A stretch of DNA of 64,000 nucleotides from Streptomyces djakartensis (GTDB lineage: Bacteria > Actinomycetota > Actinomycetes > Streptomycetales > Streptomycetaceae): positions 36,814 through 100,813 of the forward strand of contig NZ_BMWE01000023.1 in assembly GCF_014651075.1 (NCBI RefSeq). Reading direction: 5' to 3'. Below the pieces are notes generated by a model. The model was given only the letters and a program-made list of their open reading frames with translations. It searched no databases and had not been told where the DNA came from. Positions 41,911-52,803 of the stretch are shown here, in pieces. Every line of letters begins with the position of its first letter. Within the stretch, counting starts at the first letter, position 1. The translations under genes and the position numbers were made by a program.

Positions 41911-42722
41911 ACGGAGCGAGCCGCGAGGCCCTGGCAGCCGCACGTGAGCGTCTCGACGCGCTGACGGACTCCACGTCCGTGGACGCGGGGAAGCTCGCCG
42001 ACGAGCTGGCCGCCGTCACCGCGCTGCTCGACCGCGAGGTGTCGCTGCGTCGGGTCCTCACCGACCCGGCGCAGGCCGGCGAGGCCAAGGCCGAGCTGGC
42101 CCAGCGCCTGCTCGGCACCCAGGTCAGCGGCCCGGCCGTGGACCTGGTGGCCGGGATGGTGCGCTCCCGCTGGTCGCAGTCGCGCGACCTGGTGGACGCG
42201 CTGGAGGAGCTGGCCGCGACCGCCGACCTCACCGCCGCGCAGAAGGCGGGCAAGCTCGACGACGTCGAGGACGAGCTGTTCCGGTTCGGCCGGATCGTCT
42301 CCGGCAGCACCGAGCTGCGTGCCGCGCTGACCGACCGCAAGGCCACCACCTCGGCCAAGAGCGAGCTGCTGCGCGGCCTGCTCGGCGGCCGGGCCCAGCC
42401 GGCCACCGAGCGTCTGGTGACGCGCCTTGTGACCGCGCCGCGGGGACGTAGCCTGGAGTCGGGACTGGAGTCCCTGTCCAAGCTCGCCGCCGACCGCCGG
42501 AACCGCATGGTCGCCGTCGTCACCTCGGCGGTGCCGCTGAGCGAACCGCAGAAGCAGCGCCTGGGCGCCGCCCTCGCGAAGCTCTACGGCCGTCAGATGC
42601 ACCTCAACCTGGACGTGGACCCCGAGGTCCTCGGCGGGATCCGGGTGCAGGTCGGTGACGAGGTCATCAACGGCTCCCTCGCGGACCGCATCGAGGACGC
42701 CAGCCGCCGGCTCGCCGGCTGA
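41907..42722 (+). CDS. atpH: F1Fo ATP synthase subunit delta
   Basis: 271 residues, about 90 longer than the E. coli subunit, as in other actinobacteria. The conserved C-terminal domain is NLDVDPEVLGGIRVQVGDEV; the N-terminal six-helix bundle binds the top of alpha. Links stator b to F1. Translationally coupled to atpF. Confidence 0.93.
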   Translation: MNGASREALAAARERLDALTDSTSVDAGKLADELAAVTALLDREVSLRRVLTDPAQAGEAKAELAQRLLGTQVSGPAVDLVAGMVRSRWSQSRDLVDALEELAATADLTAAQKAGKLDDVEDELFRFGRIVSGSTELRAALTDRKATTSAKSELLRGLLGGRAQPATERLVTRLVTAPRGRSLESGLESLSKLAADRRNRMVAVVTSAVPLSEPQKQRLGAALAKLYGRQMHLNLDVDPEVLGGIRVQVGDEVINGSLADRIEDASRRLAG

Positions 42723-42846
42723 GCAGCAACTCAATAGGCACAACGTACTTACGACGGCCCTGGTTGGGCCGTGCAGAAGAATCCTGGGGGTCGCCCCCAG
42801 ACCCCCTAAGAAACTTCGGGCCCAACAAGGAGAGCAGGGAACCCAG

Positions 42847-44436
42847 ATGGCGGAGCTCACGATCCGGCCGGAGGAGATCCGGGACGCACTGGAGAACTTC
42901 GTCCAGGCGTACAAGCCGGACGCGGCCTCGCGCGAGGAGGTCGGTACGGTCACCTTTGCCGGCGACGGCATCGCGAAGGTCGAGGGCCTGCCCTCGACCA
43001 TGGCCAACGAGCTGCTGAAGTTCGAGGACGGCACCCTCGGCCTCGCCCTCAACCTCGAGGAGCGCGAGATCGGTGCCATCGTCCTCGGTGAGTTCAGCGG
43101 CGTCGAGGAGGGTCAGCCGGTCTCGCGTACCGGTGAGGTTCTCTCCGTCGCGGTCGGCGAGGGCTACCTCGGCCGCGTGGTCGACCCCCTCGGCAACCCG
43201 ATCGACGGTCTCGGCGAGATCGAGACCACCGACCGCCGCGCGCTCGAGCTGCAGGCCCCCACGGTCATGCAGCGCAAGTCGGTGCACGAGCCGATGGAGA
43301 CCGGCTACAAGGCCGTCGACGCGATGACCCCCGTCGGCCGCGGTCAGCGTCAGCTGATCATCGGTGACCGCCAGACCGGCAAGACCGCCCTGGCCGTCGA
43401 CACGATCATCAACCAGCGCGACAACTGGCGCTCGGGCGACCCGAAGAAGCAGGTCCGCTGCATCTACGTCGCCATCGGCCAGAAGGGCTCCACCATCGCC
43501 GGCGTGCGCGGCGCTCTGGAGGAGGCCGGCGCGCTGGAGTACACGACCATCGTCGCCGCCCCGGCGTCCGACCCGGCGGGCTTCAAGTACCTGGCCCCCT
43601 ACACCGGTTCGGCCATCGGTCAGCAGTGGATGTACGAGGGCAAGCACGTCCTGATCATCTTCGACGACCTGTCGAAGCAGGCCGACGCCTACCGCGCCGT
43701 GTCGCTGCTGCTGCGCCGCCCGCCGGGCCGTGAGGCCTACCCGGGTGACGTCTTCTACCTGCACTCCCGCCTGCTGGAGCGCTGCGCCAAGCTCTCCGAC
43801 GAGATGGGCGCCGGCTCGATGACCGGTCTGCCGATCGTCGAGACCAAGGCCAACGACGTGTCGGCGTTCATCCCGACCAACGTCATCTCCATCACCGACG
43901 GCCAGTGCTTCCTGGAGTCGGACCTGTTCAACGCCGGTCAGCGCCCCGCGCTGAACGTCGGTATCTCCGTCTCCCGAGTCGGTGGTTCCGCTCAGCACAA
44001 GGCGATGAAGCAGGTCTCCGGCCGTCTGCGTGTGGACCTCGCCCAGTTCCGTGAGCTGGAGGCGTTCGCCGCCTTCGGTTCCGACCTGGACGCCGCGTCC
44101 AAGGCGCAGCTGGAGCGCGGTCAGCGCATGGTCGAGCTGCTGAAGCAGCCGCAGTACCAGCCGATGGCCACCGAGGACCAGGTCGTCTCCGTCTGGGCCG
44201 GCACCACCGGCAAGATGGACGACGTCCCCGTCGCCGACATCCGCCGCTTCGAGTCGGAGCTGCTGGACTACCTGCACCGCAAGGAGCAGGGTCTGATGAC
44301 CTCCATCCGCGAGGGCGGCAAGATGTCCGACGACACCCTCCAGGCCGTGGCGGACGCCATCGCGGAGTTCAAGAAGCAGTTCGAGACCTCCGACGGCAAG
44401 CTGCTCGGCGAGGACGCCCCGGCTGCCGGCAAGTGA
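42847..44436 (+). CDS. atpA: F1Fo ATP synthase subunit alpha
   Basis: 529 residues, ATG 42847 after AAGGAGAG. Non-catalytic nucleotide-binding subunit with Walker A GDRQTGKT at 173-180 and the ATP synthase alpha/beta signature PALNVGISVSRVGG near the C-terminal half. The 124-bp gap after atpH has a pyrimidine-rich stretch (TCGCCCCCAGACCCC) but no gene. Longer frames upstream run into atpH out of frame. Confidence 0.96.
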   Translation: MAELTIRPEEIRDALENFVQAYKPDAASREEVGTVTFAGDGIAKVEGLPSTMANELLKFEDGTLGLALNLEEREIGAIVLGEFSGVEEGQPVSRTGEVLSVAVGEGYLGRVVDPLGNPIDGLGEIETTDRRALELQAPTVMQRKSVHEPMETGYKAVDAMTPVGRGQRQLIIGDRQTGKTALAVDTIINQRDNWRSGDPKKQVRCIYVAIGQKGSTIAGVRGALEEAGALEYTTIVAAPASDPAGFKYLAPYTGSAIGQQWMYEGKHVLIIFDDLSKQADAYRAVSLLLRRPPGREAYPGDVFYLHSRLLERCAKLSDEMGAGSMTGLPIVETKANDVSAFIPTNVISITDGQCFLESDLFNAGQRPALNVGISVSRVGGSAQHKAMKQVSGRLRVDLAQFRELEAFAAFGSDLDAASKAQLERGQRMVELLKQPQYQPMATEDQVVSVWAGTTGKMDDVPVADIRRFESELLDYLHRKEQGLMTSIREGGKMSDDTLQAVADAIAEFKKQFETSDGKLLGEDAPAAGK

Positions 44437-44456
44437 CGACGGAAGGGACCTGACTC

Positions 44457-45377
44457 ATGGGAGCCCAGCTCCGGGTCTACAAGCGTCGCATCCGATCCGT
44501 CTCCGCGACCAAGAAGATCACCAAGGCGATGGAGATGATCGCCGCCTCGCGCGTCGTCAAGGCGCAGCGCAAGGTGGCGGCCTCCACCCCGTACGCGACC
44601 GAGCTCACCCGCGCGGTCACGGCGGTCGCCACCGGCTCTAACACCAAGCACCCGCTGACGACGGAGGCCGAGAACCCGACCCGCGCCGCGGTCCTGCTCC
44701 TCACGAGCGACCGCGGTCTGGCCGGCGCCTTCAACGCCAACGCCATCAAGGCGGCGGAGAAGCTGACGGAGAAGCTGGAGGCGGAGGGCAAGGAGGTCGT
44801 CAACTTCATCGTCGGCCGCCGTGGTGTCGCCCACTACAACTTCCGCGAGCGCCGAATCGCGGAGTCGTTCACGGGCTTCACCGACGACCCTTCGTACGCG
44901 GACGCCAAGAAGGTCGCGGCCCCGCTGATCGAGGCCATCGAGACGGAGACGGCCGAGGGCGGCGTGGACGAGCTCCACATCGTCTACACCGAGTTCGTGT
45001 CGATGATGACGCAGACGGCGACCGAGGCCCGGCTGCTGCCGCTCAGCCTCGACGAGGTCGCCGAGGAGGCCAAGCCCGCCAAGGGCGAGATCCTCCCGCT
45101 GTTCGACTTCGAGCCGTCGGCTGAGGACGTCCTGGACGCCCTCCTGCCGCGCTACGTCGAGAGCCGCATCTACAACGCGCTGCTCCAGTCGGCCGCCTCC
45201 AAGCACGCCGCCACGCGGCGCGCGATGAAGTCGGCCACCGACAACGCCGGTGAGCTCATCGAGACGCTCACCCGGCTTGCCAACCAGGCCCGCCAGGCCG
45301 AAATCACCCAGGAAATCAGCGAGATCGTCGGTGGCGCGAGTGCCCTGGCCGACGCGACCGCGGGGAGTGACCGATAA
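44457..45377 (+). CDS. atpG: F1Fo ATP synthase subunit gamma
   Basis: 306 residues. Central rotor: the N-terminal helix RRIRSVSATKKITKAMEMIA and C-terminal helix NAGELIETLTRLANQARQA form the coiled coil in the alpha-beta ring, with signature TQEISEIVGGA at the end. The stop is immediately followed by the atpD ATG. Confidence 0.95.
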   Translation: MGAQLRVYKRRIRSVSATKKITKAMEMIAASRVVKAQRKVAASTPYATELTRAVTAVATGSNTKHPLTTEAENPTRAAVLLLTSDRGLAGAFNANAIKAAEKLTEKLEAEGKEVVNFIVGRRGVAHYNFRERRIAESFTGFTDDPSYADAKKVAAPLIEAIETETAEGGVDELHIVYTEFVSMMTQTATEARLLPLSLDEVAEEAKPAKGEILPLFDFEPSAEDVLDALLPRYVESRIYNALLQSAASKHAATRRAMKSATDNAGELIETLTRLANQARQAEITQEISEIVGGASALADATAGSDR

Positions 45378-46814
45378 ATGACCACCACTGTTGAGACGGC
45401 CACGGCGACGGGCCGCGTCGCGCGGGTCATCGGCCCGGTCGTCGACGTGGAGTTCCCCGTCGACGCGATGCCGGACATCTACAACGCCCTCCACGTCGAG
45501 GTCGCCGACCCGGCGAAGGCGGGCGAGAAGAAGACGCTGACCCTGGAGGTCGCCCAGCACCTGGGTGACGGCCTGGTCCGCGCGATCTCCATGCAGCCCA
45601 CCGACGGCCTGGTCCGCCAGGCCCCGGTCGTCGACACCGGCGCGGGCATCACCGTCCCGGTCGGCGACTTCACCAAGGGCAAGGTGTTCAACACCCTCGG
45701 TGAGGTGCTGAACACCGACGAGACCTACGAGGGCGAGCGCTGGTCCATCCACCGCAAGGCCCCCGCGTTCGACCAGCTCGAGTCGAAGACCGAGATGTTC
45801 GAGACGGGTCTGAAGGTCGTCGACCTGCTCACCCCGTACGTCAAGGGCGGCAAGATCGGTCTGTTCGGTGGTGCCGGTGTCGGCAAGACCGTGCTGATCC
45901 AGGAAATGATCATGCGTGTCGCCAACCTCCACGAGGGCGTCTCCGTCTTCGCGGGCGTCGGCGAGCGCACCCGTGAGGGCAACGACCTCATCGCGGAGAT
46001 GGAAGAGTCCGGCGTTCTGGACAAGACCGCGCTGGTCTTCGGCCAGATGGACGAGCCCCCGGGCACGCGTCTGCGCGTGGCCCTGGCCGGCCTGACGATG
46101 GCGGAGTACTTCCGCGACGTCCAGAAGCAGGACGTGCTGTTCTTCATCGACAACATCTTCCGCTTCACCCAGGCCGGTTCCGAGGTGTCGACCCTGCTCG
46201 GCCGTATGCCCTCCGCGGTGGGCTACCAGCCGAACCTGGCCGACGAGATGGGCACCCTCCAGGAGCGCATCACCTCGACCCGTGGTCACTCGATCACCTC
46301 GATGCAGGCGATCTACGTCCCCGCGGACGACCTGACCGACCCGGCCCCGGCCACCACCTTCGCCCACCTCGACGCGACGACGGTTCTGTCCCGTCCGATC
46401 TCCGAGAAGGGCATCTACCCGGCCGTGGACCCGCTGGACTCGACGTCCCGGATCCTCGACCCGCGGTACATCTCGGCGGACCACTACAACGCCGCGATGC
46501 GCGTGAAGAACATCCTGCAGAAGTACAAGGACCTGCAGGACATCATCGCGATCCTCGGTATCGACGAGCTCGGCGAGGAGGACAAGCTCGTCGTCCACCG
46601 TGCCCGTCGCGTGGAGCGCTTCCTGTCCCAGAACACCCACGCCGCCAAGCAGTTCACCGGCGTGGACGGTTCGGACGTGCCGCTGGACGAGTCGATCGCC
46701 GCGTTCAACGCGATCTGCGACGGCGAGTACGACCACTTCCCGGAGCAGGCGTTCTTCATGTGCGGTGGTCTCGAGGACCTGAAGAAGAACGCGAAGGAGC
46801 TGGGCGTCTCCTGA
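45378..46814 (+). CDS. atpD: F1Fo ATP synthase subunit beta
   Basis: 478 residues. Catalytic subunit: Walker A GGAGVGKT at 164-171, catalytic Glu in GVGERTREG, Walker B DVLFFIDNIFRF and the signature ending AVDPLDSTSR. The C-terminal DELSEE equivalent is DELGEED. Starts on the base after the atpG stop. Confidence 0.97.
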   Translation: MTTTVETATATGRVARVIGPVVDVEFPVDAMPDIYNALHVEVADPAKAGEKKTLTLEVAQHLGDGLVRAISMQPTDGLVRQAPVVDTGAGITVPVGDFTKGKVFNTLGEVLNTDETYEGERWSIHRKAPAFDQLESKTEMFETGLKVVDLLTPYVKGGKIGLFGGAGVGKTVLIQEMIMRVANLHEGVSVFAGVGERTREGNDLIAEMEESGVLDKTALVFGQMDEPPGTRLRVALAGLTMAEYFRDVQKQDVLFFIDNIFRFTQAGSEVSTLLGRMPSAVGYQPNLADEMGTLQERITSTRGHSITSMQAIYVPADDLTDPAPATTFAHLDATTVLSRPISEKGIYPAVDPLDSTSRILDPRYISADHYNAAMRVKNILQKYKDLQDIIAILGIDELGEEDKLVVHRARRVERFLSQNTHAAKQFTGVDGSDVPLDESIAAFNAICDGEYDHFPEQAFFMCGGLEDLKKNAKELGVS

Positions 46815-46833
46815 CCCGGGCAGCGCTCGAGTC

Positions 46834-46865
46834 ATGAGGGGGCGGGGTTCGTCCCGCCCCCTCAT
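46834..46865 (+). terminator. hairpin between atpD and atpC
   Basis: A 13-bp perfect stem, ATGAGGGGGCGGG (46834-46846) with 46853-46865, loop GTTCGT, 20 bp after the atpD stop and 67 bp before atpC. It lies within the operon, so it is either a partial terminator or an mRNA-stability element. Confidence 0.75.
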
Positions 46866-46931
46866 TCACGACCATTAGACTTGTAACCAACACCCGGCAC
46901 TCCCGCCGGGTGGTGACCCGAGGAGCCACCC

Positions 46932-47309
46932 TTGGCTGCTGAGCTGCACGTCGCGCTGGTCGCGGCCGACCGTGAGGTCTGGTCCGGCCAGGCCACCCTG
47001 GTCGTCGCGCGCACCACGTCCGGCGACATCGGCGTCATGCCCGGTCACCAGCCGCTGCTCGGTGTGCTGGAGTCGGGCCCCGTGACCATCCGCACGAGCG
47101 AGGGCGGGACGGTCGTCGCCGCGGTGCACGGCGGATTCATCTCGTTCGCGGACGACAAGCTCTCGCTGCTGGCGGAAGTCGCCGAGCTGTCGGACGAGAT
47201 CGATGTCCAGCGTGCCGAGCGGGAGCTCGAGCGCGCGAAGGCGGAGGATGACGCGGAGGCCCAGCGCCGCGCGGACGTCCGGCTGCGCGCCGCGACGGCG
47301 GCACGCTGA
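46932..47309 (+). CDS. atpC: F1Fo ATP synthase subunit epsilon
   Basis: 125 residues from TTG 46932, set by GAGGAG just upstream and the family N terminus. The beta-sandwich domain (VALVAADREVWSGQATLVVA, then GDIGVMPGHQPLLGVLE) is followed by a short Ala/Arg-rich helical C terminus, which can inhibit ATP hydrolysis. The weak start and the preceding hairpin may lower expression to match stoichiometry. Confidence 0.94.
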   Translation: MAAELHVALVAADREVWSGQATLVVARTTSGDIGVMPGHQPLLGVLESGPVTIRTSEGGTVVAAVHGGFISFADDKLSLLAEVAELSDEIDVQRAERELERAKAEDDAEAQRRADVRLRAATAAR

Positions 47310-47334
47310 CTCCGTCCGCGGTGTGAAGACGTCA

Positions 47335-47383
47335 CTCAGCCGCGGCTGGGTACCGGAGAGATCCGGACCCGGCCGCGGCTGAG
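47335..47383 (+). terminator. atp operon terminator
   Basis: A long hairpin: CTCAGCCGCGG (47335-47345) with 47373-47383, continued inward with GGGT/ACCC and CCGG/CCGG pairs and one bulged A, loop AGAGAT. Located 25 bp past atpC. Confidence 0.85.
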
Positions 47384-47433
47384 CCGGATGTGGGTGATTT
47401 TTACGTTCCGTTACCTAGGAGACGAGGAGGTCG

Positions 47434-47886
47434 GTGCCGATGGTCCTCGCTCTGACTGTGTGCGGAACCGTGGTGGCCCTCGTGGTGGTGGGCCTCTTCG
47501 TCTTCGGGCTGCGCCGCCGGCTGATCCAGCGTTCGGGCGGAACCTTCGACGCCAGCCTGCGCTGGGACGCCCCGGAGCGGGGCGACACCAACGGCAAGGG
47601 CTGGGCGTACGGGGTGGCCCGGTACAACGGCGACCGCGTCGAGTGGTTCCGGGTCTTCTCGTACTCGCCGCGCCCGCGCCGCGTCCTGGAGCGTTCCGCG
47701 ATCGAGGTGGCCGGCCGCCGGGTCCCGGAGGGCGAGGAGGAGCTGGCGCTCCTCTCCGACCATGTGATCCTGACCTGTCTGCACCGGGGCTCCCGGCTGG
47801 AGCTCGCCATGAGCGAGGACGCGCTGACCGGTTTCCTCGCGTGGCTCGAGGCCGCCCCGCCCGGTCAGCGGGTGAACGTGGCGTAG
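47434..47886 (+). CDS. DUF2550-family membrane protein
   Basis: 150 residues from GTG 47434 (ATG 47440 also possible), preceded by GACGAGGAGG. One N-terminal membrane helix (VLALTVCGTVVALVVVGLFVFGLR) and a C-terminal PH-like soluble part with conserved Trp and Arg (FDASLRWDAP, KGWAYGVARY, EWFRVFSYSPRPR). DUF2550 proteins follow atpC in many actinobacteria; function unknown. Confidence 0.85.
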   Translation: MPMVLALTVCGTVVALVVVGLFVFGLRRRLIQRSGGTFDASLRWDAPERGDTNGKGWAYGVARYNGDRVEWFRVFSYSPRPRRVLERSAIEVAGRRVPEGEEELALLSDHVILTCLHRGSRLELAMSEDALTGFLAWLEAAPPGQRVNVA

Positions 47887-48041
47887 CCCCCCGTCACTCG
47901 CCGGGTTCAGGCCGGATCAGCCGAGCGCGCCATTGTGGTCGATCCCTTCTTCGTTCCCCGGACACGGCTGTCCGGCCTCCGGAGCCTGGACGTCGCCCTT
48001 GCCGACGCCGCCGTACACCGGGGGCGCGGGGCGTGAAGAAG

Positions 48042-48076
48042 CCGCCGTGGACAGACCCGGGGTCTGCCCACGGCGG
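48042..48076 (-). terminator. terminator after the chitinase gene
   Basis: CCGCCGTGG (48042-48050) pairs with CCACGGCGG (48068-48076); inside, CAGACCC/GGGTCTG extends the stem past one A-C mismatch. It begins 30 bp past the stop of the minus-strand chitinase and could also stop the convergent DUF2550 transcript. Confidence 0.8.
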
Positions 48077-48105
48077 AGGCGGGGAGCGCGGGAACGGACC
48101 GCGGG

Positions 48106-49929
<1,824 letters not shown>

Positions 49930-49991
49930 GCGGCGCCTCCTTGTGGGGTCGTGGGGGCGTGACTGAGCCTCACACCCCTCATGGTGCGGTG

Positions 49992-50035
49992 AGAGTAGAA
50001 AGGTCTGGACCACCAGTCAATAGGTCTGGACCACC
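49992..50035 (-). promoter_or_regulatory. chitinase promoter with direct repeats resembling DasR sites
   Basis: On the minus strand: -35 TTGACT (complement of 50015-50020), 17-bp spacer, -10 TACTCT (complement of 49992-49997). A 14-bp direct repeat GGTGGTCCAGACCT occurs twice, at 50001-50014 filling the spacer and at 50022-50035 just upstream of the -35, 21 bp apart. This copies the layout known for Streptomyces chitinase promoters and resembles the DasR consensus TGGTCTAGACCA. Confidence 0.85.
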
Positions 50036-50048
50036 GCACTTGTTCCCG

Positions 50049-50690
50049 TCAGATCCGCAACTCCTGCGCCAGCACCGCCGCTTGCACCCTGCTGCGCAGC
50101 TCCAGCTTCCCCAGCAACCGGCTGACATGGGTCTTCACGGTCGCCTCGGCCATCTCGAGCCGCTCGGCGATGCCCGCGTTGGACAGGCCTTCACCCAGGC
50201 AGGACAGCACCTCGCGCTCACGCCGGGTCAGCCGGTCCAGGACGGACGGATCGGCCGCCGGCTCCCGCGCGGGCCTGGCGGCGAACTCCGCGATCAGGCG
50301 GCGGGTGACCGCCGGCGAGATCAGCCCCTCACCGCGCGCCACCGTCCGTACCGCCTCCAGCAGCTCCCTGGCCTCGGCGTTCTTGAGCAGGAACCCGGAC
50401 GCGCCCGCCCGCAGCGCCCCGAAGACGTACTCGTCGAGATCGAAGGTGGTCAGCACCAGCACGTCGGCGAGCCGTTCCGCGACGATCCGCCGGGTCGCCG
50501 ACACGCCGTCCAGACGCGGCATCTGAACGTCCATCAGCACCAGGTCCGGCCGCAGCTCGCGGGCGAGCGCCACCGCCTGCTCACCGTCCGCGGCCTCGCC
50601 GGCCACCTCGATGTCGGGCGCGCTGCGCAGGATGAGGACCAGCCCCGCGCGGACGGCCGACTGGTCCTCGGCGACCAGGACGCGGATCAT
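50049..50690 (-). CDS. NarL/LuxR-family response regulator
   Basis: 213 residues. Receiver with acidic residues in VLVAEDQ, phosphoacceptor Asp in LVLMDVQMPRLDG, Thr in VLTTFD and Lys in GFLLKNAEA; C-terminal LuxR-type helix-turn-helix LTRREREVLSCLGEGLSN, then EATVKTHVSRLLGKL. Its start overlaps the kinase stop (ATGA), so the pair is translated together. It lies next to the divergent-in-function chitinase gene in the same direction but with an intergenic promoter between, so no regulatory link is assumed. Confidence 0.92.
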   Translation of the reverse strand: MIRVLVAEDQSAVRAGLVLILRSAPDIEVAGEAADGEQAVALARELRPDLVLMDVQMPRLDGVSATRRIVAERLADVLVLTTFDLDEYVFGALRAGASGFLLKNAEARELLEAVRTVARGEGLISPAVTRRLIAEFAARPAREPAADPSVLDRLTRREREVLSCLGEGLSNAGIAERLEMAEATVKTHVSRLLGKLELRSRVQAAVLAQELRI

Positions 50691-51880
50691 GGAGTCTCTC
50701 CTTCGACGGGGTCGTTGACGGGCAGGATGGCGCGTACGGCCCAGACCTTGCCCTCGGGTGAGTCCTCGGGGCCGGCCGTGAAGGTGCCGCCCAGCAGGGC
50801 CACACGTTCCCTCATCCCCACCAGGCCGGCGCCCGAGCCGGGGGCGCGTGGGGCGTCCCGGTCGCCGTACGGGCTGATCACCTTCACGACGAGCGAGCCG
50901 TCCCGCCGGGCGAGGGACACGGTGACCCGGCCCGGGGAGGCGTGCTTGAGCACGTTGGTCAGCGACTCCTGCGTGATGCGGTAGGCCGCGAGTTCGACGG
51001 GCGCGGGCACCTCGCCCTGTTCGGCGTCCAGGGTGACGTCGAGGCCGTTGGCGCGTGCGTTCTCCACCAGCGGGCCGATGCCGTCGAGCGTGGGAGCCGC
51101 GGCCGGTTCCACGTCGCCGCCGCTGTCGCGCAGGATGCCGATCAGCCGCCGCATCTCGGCGAGCCCCGCCACGCTGTTCTCGCGGATGACCACCAGCGCG
51201 TCCTGCGAGGTCCTCGGGTCGTCGAGGGAGAGGGCGGCGGTGGAGTGGATGGCGATCGCGGACAGGTGGTTGGCGACCATGTCATGCAGTTCGCGGGCCA
51301 TCCTGGCGCGTTCGGCGGTGACCGCCTGCGTGCGGTCCATCTCGGCGAGCAGCGCGGTCTGCTCGGCGCGCAGCCGGGCCGCCTCGGCGGCCTCGCGGTG
51401 GTTGCGGACGATCAGACCGGTGGAGGCGGGCCCGAAGGTCACCAGGCCCGTGGCCACACCGATCAGCAGCGCCTCGGGCTCACGCCAGAGAGCGAGCGGC
51501 ACCACGGCTCCGGCCACGGTGAGCAGGCCGGTGATCCGCGGGATGCGGTGGGCCGAGGCGGGCGGCCCGTACAGGACGGCCGCGTACATGAGGTCGGTGT
51601 ACATCAGGATCGTGACCAGGTTGCCCTGGGTGACGAGGTCCAGGAAGATCGCGGGCGTGCCGATCAGCAGGGCGGTGCGGGGGGCGGTCCGGCGCAGCAG
51701 CTCGCAGCCCGCCATGATCACGAGCGGCAGCAGCAGCGGCCAGCGCCCCGGCAGGAGCACGTACACCTCGGTGTGCGGACGGGTGGCCAGGCCGACGCCC
51801 CACAGCAGCAGTCCGCCCAGCAGGCCGCCCAGCGCGACGTGGACGTCGAAACGGCGGGGGCGGGGGAGTCCTACGGCCAT
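50687..51880 (-). CDS. sensor histidine kinase, NarL-type
   Basis: 397 residues from ATG 51880. Four to five N-terminal membrane helices (GGLLGGLLLWGVGLA; WPLLLPLVIMAGCEL; later AVVPLALW) without a large extracellular sensor, then HisKA_3 with phosphoacceptor His in ARELHDMVANHLSAIAIHS, and an HATPase_c domain (NVLKHASPG, GAGLVGMRERVALLGG). It is the cognate partner of the overlapping regulator. The upstream frame to 52828 is not part of the protein. Confidence 0.9.
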   Translation of the reverse strand: MAVGLPRPRRFDVHVALGGLLGGLLLWGVGLATRPHTEVYVLLPGRWPLLLPLVIMAGCELLRRTAPRTALLIGTPAIFLDLVTQGNLVTILMYTDLMYAAVLYGPPASAHRIPRITGLLTVAGAVVPLALWREPEALLIGVATGLVTFGPASTGLIVRNHREAAEAARLRAEQTALLAEMDRTQAVTAERARMARELHDMVANHLSAIAIHSTAALSLDDPRTSQDALVVIRENSVAGLAEMRRLIGILRDSGGDVEPAAAPTLDGIGPLVENARANGLDVTLDAEQGEVPAPVELAAYRITQESLTNVLKHASPGRVTVSLARRDGSLVVKVISPYGDRDAPRAPGSGAGLVGMRERVALLGGTFTAGPEDSPEGKVWAVRAILPVNDPVEGETP

Positions 51881-52032
51881 GGCCCCATCCAACACGGGCG
51901 TAGATCCCGGCGCGTGATCCTCGGGGAGGGTCCCCGGCTGCATCCTTCGATGTACCGCGGGTTCGTCAGTCGCGACGACGATTCCGGCCGCGCCGCACGG
52001 GAGCCTGAAGAGGTGACCGAGAGGAGCGAACC

Positions 52033-52611
52033 GTGATCGTCGCCTTGATCGCCGCCTGCGAGATCGGCTTCTGGGTGCTGCTGGCGGCCGGGCTGAGCGC
52101 CCGTTACCTGCTGCGCATGCCGCGGCTGGGACTGGGCCTGCTGCTGTGCGAGCCGCTGCTGGAGGTCGTCCTGCTGGTCGCCACCGCGCTGGACCTGAGG
52201 AACGGCGCCGAGCCGGACTGGACGCACGGCCTGGCCGCGCTGTACCTCGGCTACACCGTCGGGCACGGCCACCGCACGGTGAAGTGGCTCGACGGCCACG
52301 CCGCGCACCGGCTGGGCGGCGCCCCGCCCCCGCAGGGGCCCCCGCGCTACGGAATGCCCCGGGCGCGTCACGAGGGCAGGGTCTGGCTGGGCACGCTGCT
52401 GGGCGCCGTCGTCGCGACCGTGCTCCTCCAGCTCGCGATCTGGTACGTGGACGATCCGAGCCGCGTGACCTCCCTGGAGGGCTGGCGCTTCGTGGCCTGG
52501 CGTGCGGCCGGGATCCACGGCCTGATCGCGCTGAGCTACTGGATCTGGCCGCGCAAGGCTCCCGCGGGGGAGCCGGAGGAGCGGTTTGAGAAGGAGAGGG
52601 CGCACCGATGA
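52033..52611 (+). CDS. four-helix membrane hypothetical protein
   Basis: 192 residues, GTG start 12 nt after GAGAGGAGCG. Four predicted membrane helices (VALIAACEIGFWVLLAAGL, LGLGLLLCEPLLEVVLLVATA, GTLLGAVVATVLLQLAIW, AGIHGLIALSYWIW). A His-rich loop follows helix two (VGHGHRTVKWLDGHAAHR). It overlaps the next small gene. Divergent from the histidine kinase, which may control it. Confidence 0.8.
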   Translation: MIVALIAACEIGFWVLLAAGLSARYLLRMPRLGLGLLLCEPLLEVVLLVATALDLRNGAEPDWTHGLAALYLGYTVGHGHRTVKWLDGHAAHRLGGAPPPQGPPRYGMPRARHEGRVWLGTLLGAVVATVLLQLAIWYVDDPSRVTSLEGWRFVAWRAAGIHGLIALSYWIWPRKAPAGEPEERFEKERAHR

Positions 52612-52796
52612 GCAAGGCCCGCCGAAACCTGGTGGAAGGCGTCGTGACCTTCCTGGCCGGCCTGGTCCTGCGGCTGTTCACCGGCGACGTGGAGATCCCC
52701 GTCGTCACTCTCACGAAGGTGGGCGTGGTGCTGATGTGCGTCGGCGGCGCGCTGACCGCGACGGGCCTGTGGCAGGCGGTGGCGCGAAAGACCTGA
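52608..52796 (+). CDS. small membrane protein
   Basis: 62 residues, ATG overlapping the stop of the previous gene (ATGA), with GGAGAGGGC upstream. Two hydrophobic segments, LVEGVVTFLAGLVLRLF and TKVGVVLMCVGGALTATGLW. Possibly a partner of the upstream membrane protein. Confidence 0.75.
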   Translation: MSKARRNLVEGVVTFLAGLVLRLFTGDVEIPVVTLTKVGVVLMCVGGALTATGLWQAVARKT

Positions 52797-52803
52797 GGAA
52801 CCT

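Noticed and set aside
44268..46865. 865-codon minus-strand frame opposite atpD/atpG
   Set aside because: Antisense shadow of two highly conserved ATP synthase genes; no ribosome binding site or family features.
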